A stretch of 64,000 bases of DNA, taken from Fervidobacterium gondwanense DSM 13020. GTDB taxonomy: Bacteria > Thermotogota > Thermotogae > Thermotogales > Fervidobacteriaceae. Location: the NCBI RefSeq assembly GCF_900143265.1, contig NZ_FRDJ01000006.1, forward strand, positions 1-64,000, in the 5' to 3' direction. Positions 17,655 through 25,475 of this stretch are shown here, piece after piece; position 1 is the stretch's first letter; each line of letters opens with the position of its first letter. The position numbers were made by a program, and so were the translations under genes. The notes beneath the pieces are model-generated. The model was not told the origin of the DNA, ran no database searches, and saw only the letters and a program-made list of their open reading frames with translations.

Positions 17655-18728
17655 ATGAAAATAGTTCACACCTCAGACCTTCACTTAACAGATGATGAAA
17701 AATACCAGCACAGATGGGATGCACTAAAAGAAATTGTGGAAGTCTTCAAGAAAGAACAAGCAGACATTCTAGTGATTGCAGGAGATTTATTCGATTCTGT
17801 AACCGATGCCAACAAAACATATGAAAAGCTGCGGAAGATACTCGATGAAATCCAAGTTATTATCCTTCCTGGAAACCATGACAATGAGTTTTACAACATA
17901 GAAGGCAAGCATTTGGGCAGTAATGTTACCGTAATAACAAGTATTGATGCGTACTTAGATTTTGATAACGTTAGAGTATTAGGATTACCGTACGAAGAAG
18001 GGTTAAACACTACAGAAAAAGTATATGAAAAGCTCCGGTATGCATCAAGTTTAAAAAAAACAGACAAGCTTAACATACTGCTCTTTCACGGCGAGCTTCT
18101 CAGCACATCTTACACTACTGCGGACGATTTCTACGAAAAAGGCAGGTACATGCCTGTTGAACTTGAAACGTTAAATTCCTTAGGGTTCAGCTACATTTTG
18201 GCAGGGCATTTTCACACAAGGTATGATGTAAGAAATATGGAAAACGGATACTTTATATATCCTGGTTCTCCCGTTTCAATCTCTCAAAAAGAAAAAGGCA
18301 AGCGGAAAATTAACATCGTCAAGTTGGGGGAAACACCGAAGCCTGTAGAACTGAATTCGTTCCACTACATTGAAAAAGAGGTACGCTTAAGTATAGACGA
18401 TGACCCTATCGAAAGAATAGATACTACTGTCCAACAAACATTCCAAGAATCCCAGAACAGCAAATTCCTGCTCCTTCTCAAAGTAACGGGGTATTTCAAT
18501 GGAGCTAAGTTTTCCATCACAGAACAGATGGTGAATATGCACTTAAATAGCCTGAAAAGAGACTACAATATTGAATGCCAATTCGATGCAAAAGACATAG
18601 GAAACATTATCGCTAACGACAAGTTAATGCGAAAAATTATCGAAAAAATAAACAGCAAAGGATTAGACGAAGAAAAGCGATATGCCATTATCAAAAGACT
18701 TGTAGACGCATTTTTGGAAATCAAGTAA
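17655..18728 (+). CDS. SbcD/Mre11-type exonuclease (YhaO-like)
   Basis: A calcineurin-like phosphoesterase of about 357 residues with all the metal-binding blocks: SDLHLTDD, AGDLFDS, PGNHDNE, LFHGE and AGHFHTRYD. Such proteins are the nuclease half of SbcCD/Mre11-Rad50 complexes that process broken or hairpin DNA ends. The start is ATG 17655 behind an AGGGGGGGA ribosome site at 17642-17650; an earlier in-frame ATG at 17634 would overlap that site. The partner ATPase gene follows 16 bases downstream. Because the partner carries membrane helices, the pair resembles Bacillus YhaO/YhaN more than SbcD/SbcC. Confidence 0.82.
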   Translation: MKIVHTSDLHLTDDEKYQHRWDALKEIVEVFKKEQADILVIAGDLFDSVTDANKTYEKLRKILDEIQVIILPGNHDNEFYNIEGKHLGSNVTVITSIDAYLDFDNVRVLGLPYEEGLNTTEKVYEKLRYASSLKKTDKLNILLFHGELLSTSYTTADDFYEKGRYMPVELETLNSLGFSYILAGHFHTRYDVRNMENGYFIYPGSPVSISQKEKGKRKINIVKLGETPKPVELNSFHYIEKEVRLSIDDDPIERIDTTVQQTFQESQNSKFLLLLKVTGYFNGAKFSITEQMVNMHLNSLKRDYNIECQFDAKDIGNIIANDKLMRKIIEKINSKGLDEEKRYAIIKRLVDAFLEIK

Positions 18729-18744
18729 CACTGGAGGGATAAAA

Positions 18745-21129
18745 ATGAGAATAAAAGAAATAAACATCAAAAAATACGGACCTATTGAAAACAAAGTATA
18801 CAAACTTGGGAACTTCACGCTCTTTTACGGACCGAACGAAAGCGGAAAGACGATGATGGTTGATGCTATATTAAGATTACTAATTGGGAAGAAGAAGGGT
18901 AATTCTAGTATTTACAAAGATATAAAAGGAATAGATAGAGTCAGTGAAGACCCGGCAGGTTTTGTATTAATCGACAAAAATGGTGAAGAGGTAACGATAA
19001 GCAGTGGTGAATTTGCCAAGACCTTTAAAATACAACCTGATGAACTGAGGGGAATACTAATCATAAGAAATAGCGACTTAACGATAACCGAAAACGAGTC
19101 AAGCGTCTATTCACAAGTTGCAGATAAACTGGTGTCAACAGACATAAACAAGATTAAGGTGATAAGGGAGAGAATATCAGACAGAGCTGTTACAACAGAC
19201 AGAGGGGAATATAAGAACCAAGAAGGTAAGAAATATAAAGATAAGTACAACGTTGCAAACCTATTGGTCGAAGAAATTGAGAAACTCACCAGTACCTTAA
19301 AAGAGAAAAAATACGACACAATGGAAATTGAGATGTCCGAACTTTTGGAAGAACAAAAACAAATAGAGGATACTATTAAAAAGGTAAAGCTTCTAAAGAA
19401 GAAGGAACTTGTAAAAGACTGTAAAAAACTGTTGGAAGATTTAAAAAGAATTGAAAAGGAACTAAGTACAGTTGAGATATATTCTGAAAATGACCTTGAA
19501 AACATATCAGTTAGAGAATCTAAAATCGAAAATACCAAAAAACAGTTAGAAGGATTAGAAGGTGAGATTAACAGACTTAGAGAAAAACTGAACAACATAT
19601 CTGTAGAACTAAGGGACAAGAATTATTATTTACCAGAAAAGATAAGTCTGAACAACAAAGCTGAGTCGTTAATAGATGAAATCTCATCTTACAAGCAAAC
19701 ATACATAAAAAAAGATGTCTACAAGAGAAGGGCAGCTACACTCAAAAAATGGAGTTATATACCGCTCGTAGCTGCAGGTATTATTTTTCTCATATTCCTT
19801 CTTTTAAATCGAAATTTGATACTTCCTTTCTTAATCTCAGCTGGCCTCACAGTGATAAGCATTGTTTGCTTTGCAGTCTTAAAAAATACCAATAACTATC
19901 TAAAAAAAGAAGAGGAAGAGAAGAACAAGATACTAAGTGAGGGAAGTGCCATTTTTTCTATGGGCTTCAATGACATTGCAGAGTTAGAGTATGAAATAAT
20001 GAAATCTCAAAAACAGTTCAAAGAATTCGATGAGGAAAGGAAGAGGTTAGGGTTTGAGGAAACTTCGCACGAAACGTTCAAAAACGATCTTGAAAAGAAA
20101 CACCAAGAACTTCTTGCAGAACTAAGCAGAGAGCAGGATTTGTATAACAAGACACTTCTTGCATTGAAGGTTGCCAACAAAGAAGAACTTAAGGAAAAAT
20201 TAGAACACAAACATTTATTAGATTCGGAAAGGAAAAAAGTCCGAAGCATTCTTGTTAAGAATTTAGAAGTACTGACTAACAGTAAGCTGAACGACAACGA
20301 ACCAATAGAACTGCTTGAACATACTATAGAGTCACTTTTAAGCCAAGAGTTAGCACTACTTGAGAACCAAAGTGATGAAGAACTTGGCTCGCTTATAAGA
20401 TTGGATATTGACGAGCTCGACGAAAAGAATGCAGAAATTAACCAAAGACTTGAGAAGCTACGCTCTGCAATAAGCATATTCCAAAACACTATCCATAAAA
20501 TCGCTGCTGAGGCTTTAAGATATGGGCTTAGTGAATGCCTTCCTGTCGACGACATAGACAATTTGTACATTTCCGACATCGAAAAACTAAAAGAAAACCT
20601 TCTCAAGTTTATCAAAGAGCTTGAAAGACAAAAAGAATATGATGAAATAGCAAGAAATATCCTCAGTGAAATCGAAGTCGAAGAGAAAAGCACAATAAGC
20701 AGACTATTTACAGAAAGCAATTTGATAAAGATATTTACGGATATAACCGACAACAGATACACCGTTCAATATGATGATAAAAAGAACAGACCTGTGGTAA
20801 TTGACGGACGAGGCAGAACGTTTGAGCCCTATCAACTCTCCGCTGGCACATACGATCAACTCTACTTTTCCATACGCCTTGCGTTAGCTGAACAATTATT
20901 CGGGAACGAAAAAGCGTTTTTCATATTGGACGATCCGTTTATAAAATACGATAAAAATCGGCTCAAGAAACAGCTCGAAAAGTTATTTGAACTCTCCAAA
21001 CAAGGTTGGCAGTTTGTGTATTTTACGGCAAAGGATGAGGTACTGGAAACTTTGGAAAACCTCCAAGTGCCTGATTCAACCAACAATGCGCTAAAAGATA
21101 TTCAAATATATAACATTGTTGATAGTTAA
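18745..21129 (+). CDS. Rad50/SbcC-like AAA ATPase with two membrane helices (YhaN-like)
   Basis: This 794-residue protein has the ABC-ATPase halves at its ends: Walker A GPNESGKT (residues 29-36) and, near the C-terminus, the signature YQLSAGTYDQLYFSIRLALAEQ followed by Walker B FFILDDPF. Between them lie two long coiled-coil arms. In the middle, where Rad50 has its zinc hook, two hydrophobic helices occur at about residues 336-355 and 359-378; no CxxC hook is seen. This layout matches Bacillus YhaN. It would tether a nuclease-linked ATPase to the membrane. It is probably co-transcribed with the nuclease gene 16 bases upstream and ends at a strong terminator. Confidence 0.8.
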   Translation: MRIKEINIKKYGPIENKVYKLGNFTLFYGPNESGKTMMVDAILRLLIGKKKGNSSIYKDIKGIDRVSEDPAGFVLIDKNGEEVTISSGEFAKTFKIQPDELRGILIIRNSDLTITENESSVYSQVADKLVSTDINKIKVIRERISDRAVTTDRGEYKNQEGKKYKDKYNVANLLVEEIEKLTSTLKEKKYDTMEIEMSELLEEQKQIEDTIKKVKLLKKKELVKDCKKLLEDLKRIEKELSTVEIYSENDLENISVRESKIENTKKQLEGLEGEINRLREKLNNISVELRDKNYYLPEKISLNNKAESLIDEISSYKQTYIKKDVYKRRAATLKKWSYIPLVAAGIIFLIFLLLNRNLILPFLISAGLTVISIVCFAVLKNTNNYLKKEEEEKNKILSEGSAIFSMGFNDIAELEYEIMKSQKQFKEFDEERKRLGFEETSHETFKNDLEKKHQELLAELSREQDLYNKTLLALKVANKEELKEKLEHKHLLDSERKKVRSILVKNLEVLTNSKLNDNEPIELLEHTIESLLSQELALLENQSDEELGSLIRLDIDELDEKNAEINQRLEKLRSAISIFQNTIHKIAAEALRYGLSECLPVDDIDNLYISDIEKLKENLLKFIKELERQKEYDEIARNILSEIEVEEKSTISRLFTESNLIKIFTDITDNRYTVQYDDKKNRPVVIDGRGRTFEPYQLSAGTYDQLYFSIRLALAEQLFGNEKAFFILDDPFIKYDKNRLKKQLEKLFELSKQGWQFVYFTAKDEVLETLENLQVPDSTNNALKDIQIYNIVDS

Positions 21130-21143
21130 GGTTAAAACTTCAA

Positions 21144-21175
21144 AAAGCCGGCATATGCCGGCTTTATTTTTTGTT
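21144..21175 (+). terminator. Terminator after YhaO/YhaN pair
   Basis: A 9-bp stem (AAAGCCGGC at 21144-21152 and GCCGGCTTT at 21157-21165) with a 4-base ATAT loop, followed by a long T-rich tail. Strong Rho-independent terminator. Confidence 0.9.
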
Positions 21176-21213
21176 GTTTTTTCTACATTAATATTATCAC
21201 CACTATTTGATGC

Positions 21214-21227
21214 GTAACATATGTTAC
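21214..21227. promoter_or_regulatory. Perfect palindrome, probable CRP/FNR-family operator
   Basis: GTAACATATGTTAC is a perfect 14-bp palindrome with the 5-4-5 half-site spacing of CRP/FNR-type sites. Its centre lies 41.5 bases upstream of the start of transcription expected from the TATAAT at 21250-21255, which is the class II activator position. From memory, HcpR-type nitrosative-stress regulators use GTAAC-like half-sites; I could not check this. It would control the hemerythrin and cupin genes. Confidence 0.55.
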
Positions 21228-21249
21228 AGTATTTCCACAGCACAACTTG

Positions 21250-21255
21250 TATAAT
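21250..21255 (+). promoter_or_regulatory. -10 box of the hemerythrin-cupin genes
   Basis: A perfect TATAAT with no recognisable -35 hexamer at the usual distance; the palindrome at 21214-21227 occupies that area instead. This is the arrangement expected of a promoter that needs an activator. Confidence 0.6.
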
Positions 21256-21303
21256 AATGATGACTTAGGCAAAACTAATTAATAACTTTTTGGAGGTGGT
21301 AGT

Positions 21304-22572
21304 ATGGCAGAAGTTTTCAACAAAAGAGAATACTTGAAGAATCTCATCAGAAGAGCTGATAAGAATCCGGAAGAGCTTGAAAAACTGAAGGAAGAGATAA
21401 AGGCAGTTATCAAAGAGCTCCAACCAGTCGAAATCGCAATTGTAGAGAACGAGCTTTCAAGAGAAGACGGCATAAGTGTCGAGAAAATTAGAGAAATCTG
21501 CGACATCCATCTTGAACTTATGGAAGAGTTCCTAACCGAAGAACCAAATCTCGAGCACTGGCACCCGATATACATATCAATGAAGGAGCACGAGAAGTTG
21601 CTCATACTTATGAAGCAGATGAAGAATCTCGTTGAAGCAACTGTCTCCAACCCGACTTTTGAAAATCTCTTAACTCTCGCAAAGTTAACCGAAGATTTGA
21701 AAGGAATAGAATTGCACTTTCAAAAGCAGGAATACGGAATATTCCCGTACGTGGAAAAATATGGTGTTGAGCAGCCACCGAAGGTGATGTGGTCAGAACA
21801 TGATACGATGAGAGCTATGATAAGAGACTTTGCACAGATAATAGAAAACAGGGATTTGGAAGGTTTAAAATCACGCGGAGCACAGATAATGACTCAACTG
21901 CTCGAGATGTTCATGATGCACGTGCATAAAGAGAACCACATATTGTTCCCAACAGCTCTCAGCCTAGTTTCGGAAGATGAGTTCAAACTCATCAGGAAAG
22001 TCTTTGACGAAATTGGATACTGCTGCTACTTCCCTGAAGCGTTCACTGAAAGTTTACAAGAGCAGAAGATTCCAAGCAGCGAAGGAATTGAAAAACTCAT
22101 AAGTGCATATAAGGAGATGAAGAATGCCTTAAAAGCGATCGGATACATAGACGAAGAAGATACAGACACCGTAAAACTTCCCTCTGGAAGCTTTAGGAAA
22201 GAAGAACTCGTTGCAATGCTCAATACATTACCATTTGATATCACGTTCGTAGATAAAGATGACAAAGTGAAATACTTCAGCGAAGGAAAGGATAGAATAT
22301 TCTTAAGAACACGCTCCATCATTGGAAGGTCAGTTCAGAACTGCCACCCGCCAAAGAGCATACACATAGTTGAAAAGATTCTGAACGATTTCAAATCCGG
22401 CAAGAGAGACCACGCAGATTTTTGGATAAAGCTCGGTGACAAATACGTACTCATCAGATACTTTGCGGTAAGGAATGAAAAAGGCGAGTACCTTGGTACG
22501 TTGGAAGTCACACAAGATATAGCACCTATCCAGAAGATAACAGGTGAAAAGAGAATTTACGATGAAGAATAA
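21304..22572 (+). CDS. DUF438 - hemerythrin - PAS protein
   Basis: The 422 residues divide into a short N-terminal DUF438 region (about 1-65), a hemerythrin-like four-helix bundle (about 80-220) and a PAS-like domain (about 300-410, beginning LPFDITFVDKDDKVKYFS). Candidate di-iron ligands are H96 (KEHEK), H138 and E143 (HFQKQE), H166 (SEHD) and the cluster at H206-H212 (HVHKENH). Such proteins bind O2 or NO, or react to redox change, and the PAS domain may pass a signal on; no enzymatic output domain is present. GGAGGTGG precedes the ATG. The cupin gene 23 bases downstream is probably co-transcribed, and the upstream palindrome suggests redox or NO control. Confidence 0.8.
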   Translation: MAEVFNKREYLKNLIRRADKNPEELEKLKEEIKAVIKELQPVEIAIVENELSREDGISVEKIREICDIHLELMEEFLTEEPNLEHWHPIYISMKEHEKLLILMKQMKNLVEATVSNPTFENLLTLAKLTEDLKGIELHFQKQEYGIFPYVEKYGVEQPPKVMWSEHDTMRAMIRDFAQIIENRDLEGLKSRGAQIMTQLLEMFMMHVHKENHILFPTALSLVSEDEFKLIRKVFDEIGYCCYFPEAFTESLQEQKIPSSEGIEKLISAYKEMKNALKAIGYIDEEDTDTVKLPSGSFRKEELVAMLNTLPFDITFVDKDDKVKYFSEGKDRIFLRTRSIIGRSVQNCHPPKSIHIVEKILNDFKSGKRDHADFWIKLGDKYVLIRYFAVRNEKGEYLGTLEVTQDIAPIQKITGEKRIYDEE

Positions 22573-22595
22573 TTGAACAAGAAGGAGGTAAAGCC

Positions 22596-22901
22596 ATGGT
22601 TTACAAAGTAGGTGATGTAGAGAATCTAATGAAAGGTCCAATCGATGCGAGAAGGTTTTACAACTCAGAAAAAGCTATCGTAGCAAAAATCACGCTCCAA
22701 CCAGGAGCAGTGCTTGAAAAACATTCATCAAAAGAATTTGCATTGCTTTTTGTGCTCAGCGGTTGCGTAGAGGTGGAAATCGGAGATAACGTTTACGATT
22801 TAGAAAAAGATTCTCTCATAGAATTCCCAGAAAACATACTTCACAGTGTTACAAACAAAACAAGCGAGGTAGCAGAAGTCTTGGTTGTCAAGATTAAATA
22901 A
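22596..22901 (+). CDS. Small cupin-domain protein
   Basis: A single cupin barrel of 101 residues with the first motif around EKHSSKEFALLFVLSG and the second around FPENILHSVTN. Only some of the usual metal-binding His are present, so metal binding is uncertain. Proteins of this size often bind a small ligand or metal, or protect against stress. GAAGGAGGT lies before the ATG and a terminator follows, so it forms a two-gene unit with the hemerythrin/PAS protein. Confidence 0.8.
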   Translation: MVYKVGDVENLMKGPIDARRFYNSEKAIVAKITLQPGAVLEKHSSKEFALLFVLSGCVEVEIGDNVYDLEKDSLIEFPENILHSVTNKTSEVAEVLVVKIK

Positions 22902-22917
22902 ACTCTCTAAATACGAG

Positions 22918-22950
22918 AAGAAGCCGGTATTTCCGGCTTCTTTCTTGTTA
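22918..22950 (+). terminator. Terminator after the cupin gene
   Basis: An 8-bp stem (GAAGCCGG 22920-22927, CCGGCTTC 22933-22940), extendable by flanking A-T pairs, with a 5-base loop and a T-rich tail. Confidence 0.88.
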
Positions 22951-22971
22951 TTTTTTAGTTCGTAGTTGGTG

Positions 22972-22977
22972 TATAAT
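22972..22977 (+). promoter_or_regulatory. -10 box of the small secreted protein gene
   Basis: A perfect TATAAT stands 49 bases before the start of the next gene. A -35 partner is not clear; the only TTGTTA in the area is 21 bases upstream. Confidence 0.45.
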
Positions 22978-23020
22978 TATAAATACCGCTACCGTATCCA
23001 CTCTGAAGGGAGGTGGAAAT

Positions 23021-23482
23021 ATGAAGCACAGGAATGTTATCGTCTTTCTTTTAGTTACTATGCTTATTTTTTTGAGCACTTCAGGCTTTGCTAAATGGAC
23101 TGAAAAGAAAGAAAAGGATCCAAAAACCGGTAAACCTGCGGTCATTATAGTTTCTCCAGAAGGGAAAGCAAATCCGAACAAATCACTTCCAAACCTTACG
23201 GCAAGTCTTGTTATATCAACAGTAGGCTCTTCAGAGAACGTATACATTCGCTTTGGGATAGCATTGCCATTTGTCATTAAAGAGATACCTGCTCAAATCA
23301 AAATTATTCAGCCAGGTAAGAAAAACCCAAAGGTAGTAGATGCGAAGCTTGTGAGTTACAACGGCTATTGGTACATCGTTGATGGTCACAAATTCTCAAA
23401 AGATTTGAAAAATGCTTCAAGCGTTGAGCTTATACTTAACTTCGGGATGTTTTCAGTGACGGTGAATATCCCTATAAACTAA
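23021..23482 (+). CDS. Small secreted protein of unknown function
   Basis: A 153-residue protein with a standard signal peptide (VIVFLLVTMLIFLSTSGFA, cleavage likely before KWTEKKEKD). The mature part, about 129 residues, looks like a beta-sandwich, with alternating hydrophobic strands such as ASLVISTVGSSENVYIRFGIAL and SVELILNFGMFSVTVNI. It has no Cys, no known motif and no lipobox. It sits alone between two terminators with its own promoter, so it is a single-gene unit. I do not recognise the family. Confidence 0.65.
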   Translation: MKHRNVIVFLLVTMLIFLSTSGFAKWTEKKEKDPKTGKPAVIIVSPEGKANPNKSLPNLTASLVISTVGSSENVYIRFGIALPFVIKEIPAQIKIIQPGKKNPKVVDAKLVSYNGYWYIVDGHKFSKDLKNASSVELILNFGMFSVTVNIPIN

Positions 23483-23483
23483 A

Positions 23484-23511
23484 AAAACAAAATGGGCGGT
23501 TTTATCCGCCC
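23484..23511 (-). terminator. Shared terminator of dnaK and the secreted-protein gene
   Basis: A 6-bp stem (GGGCGG 23494-23499, CCGCCC 23506-23511) between two convergent genes. On the minus strand it is followed by a T run (complement of the A run at 23481-23489), so it works best for dnaK; the plus-strand tail is poor. Confidence 0.8.
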
Positions 23512-23536
23512 GGTTTGCTTAGTTAACTATAATCGC

Positions 23537-25327
23537 TTATTGTTGTTCTCCAGCTGTTCCACCTTGTGACTGTTGTTTGTAGAGGTACTCTCCTATCTTC
23601 ATACTTTCTCTCTGTAAGTCATCGAAGAGCATCTTGATTTTTGCAATATCATCTCTGTTGATCGCGTCTCTAAGGTCTTTGATAATCTCCTCAAGTCTTT
23701 CCTTCGTATCAGATGGTATCTTCTCGCTGTTTTCCTTAAGGATCTTTTCTATGTGATATGCAAGGTCGTCCGCTTTGTTCTTCAATTCAACTTCTTCTCT
23801 CTTCCTCTTGTCTTGCTCTTCGTACATCTGGGCTTCTCTAATCATTTTTTCAATTTGGTCGCTGCTCAGCTGTTGTCTTCCTGTGACAACCATGGACTGC
23901 TCCTTACCTGTACCGAGGTCTTTTGCAGACACGTGGACAATTCCATCACTGTCTATATCAAACGTAACCTCAATTTGTGGTACTCCTCTTGGTGCCGGTG
24001 GAATTCCGACGAGCTGGAAGCTTCCAAGGAATATGTTATCCCTTGCCATTGCGCGTTCACCCTGGTAAACCCTTACCTCAACACTTGTCTGTCCATCCTC
24101 AGCTGTTGTGAAGACCTTGCTCTTTTTGACAGGAATCGTCGTGTTCCTAGGTATAACAGGTTCTAAGAGTCCACCTTTTACTTCAACGCCAAGCGTCAAC
24201 GGTGTAACGTCAACAAGCACAACGTCTTTGTCTTTTGCACCTTCTGTACCGCCAAGAATTGCCGCTTGAATTGCCGCACCTATCGCGACGGCTTCGTCTG
24301 GGTTCACGTTCTTGTTTGGATCTTTTCCAAATATGTCCTTGATGAACTTCTGGACCATCGGTACCCTTGTCATACCACCGACGAGGATTATTTCGTCTAT
24401 GTCCTGCGGTGAAAGTTTTGCATCGCTTAATGCTCTTTCAATCGGTTCTCTTGTCTTTTCAACAAGGTCTCTTGTAAGTGATTCGAACATAGCTCTTGTA
24501 AGCCTTATTTCAAGGTGAAGTGGACCTTCCGCTGTTGCAGTAATGTACGGCAAGCTTATGTCCGTCTCAAGTTTTGAAGAAAGCTCTATCTTTGCCTTTT
24601 CAGCAGCATCTCTCAATCTTTGCAATGCTTGTTTGTCGCTTCTTAAATCTACACCGTACTGTTTCTTGAACTCATCTGCAAGATAGTCAATTATTCTCTG
24701 GTCGAAATCGTCACCGCCGAGGTGGTTGTTACCGCTTGTTGCGATAACTTGAATAATTCCGCCACCTATTTCGAGTATCGAAACGTCAAACGTTCCACCG
24801 CCAAGATCGTAGACAAGAACCTTTCTTTCGCCTTCCATTTTGTCAAGACCATAAGCAAGAGCAGCAGCAGTTGGTTCGTTGATGATTCTAAGAACTTCAA
24901 GGCCGGCTATGATACCAGCTTCTTTTGTTGCTTGTCGCTGAGCATCGTTGAAGTAAGCTGGACAAGTAATAACTGCCTTTTTAATTTCACCACCGAGGTA
25001 TTCTTCTGCGTCTTTTTTGAGCTTCTTAAGTATGTACGCACTGATTTCTTGTGGAGTGTATTCTTTGTCATCGATCCTCACCTTGTAGTCAGAACCCATT
25101 TTTCTCTTTATAGACTTAATGGTTCTTTCTGAATTGAGAATAAGTTGCCTCTTTGCCGGTTCACCAACGAGTATCTCGCCACTCTTTGTAAAAGATACTA
25201 TAGATGGGGTCGTCCTGTTTCCTTCTGCGTTTGAAATGACTTCTATGCTTCCATCTGGCTTCATCCAAGCAATAACTGAGTTTGTCGTTCCAAGGTCTAT
25301 TCCAACAACATACTCCTTCTTCGCCAT
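23537..25327 (-). CDS. dnaK: Chaperone DnaK (Hsp70)
   Basis: DnaK binds unfolded proteins in an ATP cycle driven by DnaJ and GrpE. Phosphate-1 motif [24 protein letters not shown] and GGMTRVP mark the ATPase domain; the substrate domain and a helical lid ending QGGTAGEQQ follow. The start is the ATG at 25327 (MAKKEYVVG), with GGAGGTGG upstream. The protein has 596 residues, as in other Thermotogae. It is not next to grpE/dnaJ, which lie at 59931-61753 with hrcA. A CIRCE-type operator overlaps its promoter. Confidence 0.97.
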   Translation of the reverse strand: MAKKEYVVGIDLGTTNSVIAWMKPDGSIEVISNAEGNRTTPSIVSFTKSGEILVGEPAKRQLILNSERTIKSIKRKMGSDYKVRIDDKEYTPQEISAYILKKLKKDAEEYLGGEIKKAVITCPAYFNDAQRQATKEAGIIAGLEVLRIINEPTAAALAYGLDKMEGERKVLVYDLGGGTFDVSILEIGGGIIQVIATSGNNHLGGDDFDQRIIDYLADEFKKQYGVDLRSDKQALQRLRDAAEKAKIELSSKLETDISLPYITATAEGPLHLEIRLTRAMFESLTRDLVEKTREPIERALSDAKLSPQDIDEIILVGGMTRVPMVQKFIKDIFGKDPNKNVNPDEAVAIGAAIQAAILGGTEGAKDKDVVLVDVTPLTLGVEVKGGLLEPVIPRNTTIPVKKSKVFTTAEDGQTSVEVRVYQGERAMARDNIFLGSFQLVGIPPAPRGVPQIEVTFDIDSDGIVHVSAKDLGTGKEQSMVVTGRQQLSSDQIEKMIREAQMYEEQDKRKREEVELKNKADDLAYHIEKILKENSEKIPSDTKERLEEIIKDLRDAINRDDIAKIKMLFDDLQRESMKIGEYLYKQQSQGGTAGEQQ

Positions 25328-25376
25328 ATCTATCCACCTCCATATATAATTATTTTTTATATCGCGCACCGTTCAT

Positions 25377-25405
25377 ATTTTAGCAGATTAGCACTCAATT
25401 GTCAA
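25377..25405 (-). promoter_or_regulatory. dnaK promoter
   Basis: On the minus strand a perfect TTGACA (25400-25405) and a TAAAAT (25377-25382) are separated by 17 bases. The -35 box lies within the CIRCE element, so HrcA bound there should block RNA polymerase. Confidence 0.85.
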
Positions 25406-25414
25406 GAGTGATAA
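25388..25414. promoter_or_regulatory. CIRCE operator (HrcA site) of dnaK
   Basis: TTAGCACTC-N9-GAGTGATAA, differing in one base from the consensus TTAGCACTC-N9-GAGTGCTAA. It covers the -35 box and spacer of the dnaK promoter. The repressor gene hrcA is also in this window. Confidence 0.93.
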
Positions 25415-25423
25415 TTATGAAAT

Positions 25424-25461
25424 TATAAAAATGCCCGAAGTCTTGAAAGCTTCGGGCATTT
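25424..25461 (-). terminator. galM terminator
   Basis: A 12-bp stem (AAATGCCCGAAG 25429-25440, CTTCGGGCATTT 25450-25461) with a 9-base loop and, on the minus strand, a T-rich tail. It separates galM from the dnaK promoter. Confidence 0.88.
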
Positions 25462-25475
25462 GAGATTTAAGGATT

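Noticed and set aside
20007-20762. A 251-codon Ser-rich frame on the minus strand inside the YhaN-like gene
   Set aside because: It is the complement of coiled-coil coding DNA (Glu/Lys/Leu codons read backwards give Ser/Leu/Phe), has no ribosome site, and conflicts with a clear ATPase gene.
21304-22901. Hemerythrin/cupin pair read as an antiphage or toxin-antitoxin module
   Set aside because: Neither domain nor the size pattern supports it; the regulatory site points to redox or NO response.
24722-25132. A 136-codon plus-strand frame opposite dnaK
   Set aside because: dnaK coding is certain on the minus strand; opposite-strand frames in highly codon-biased genes are common artefacts.
25388-25414. 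CIRCE repeat taken as a terminator hairpin
   Set aside because: It has no T tail, it sits on a promoter, and its arms match the HrcA consensus.
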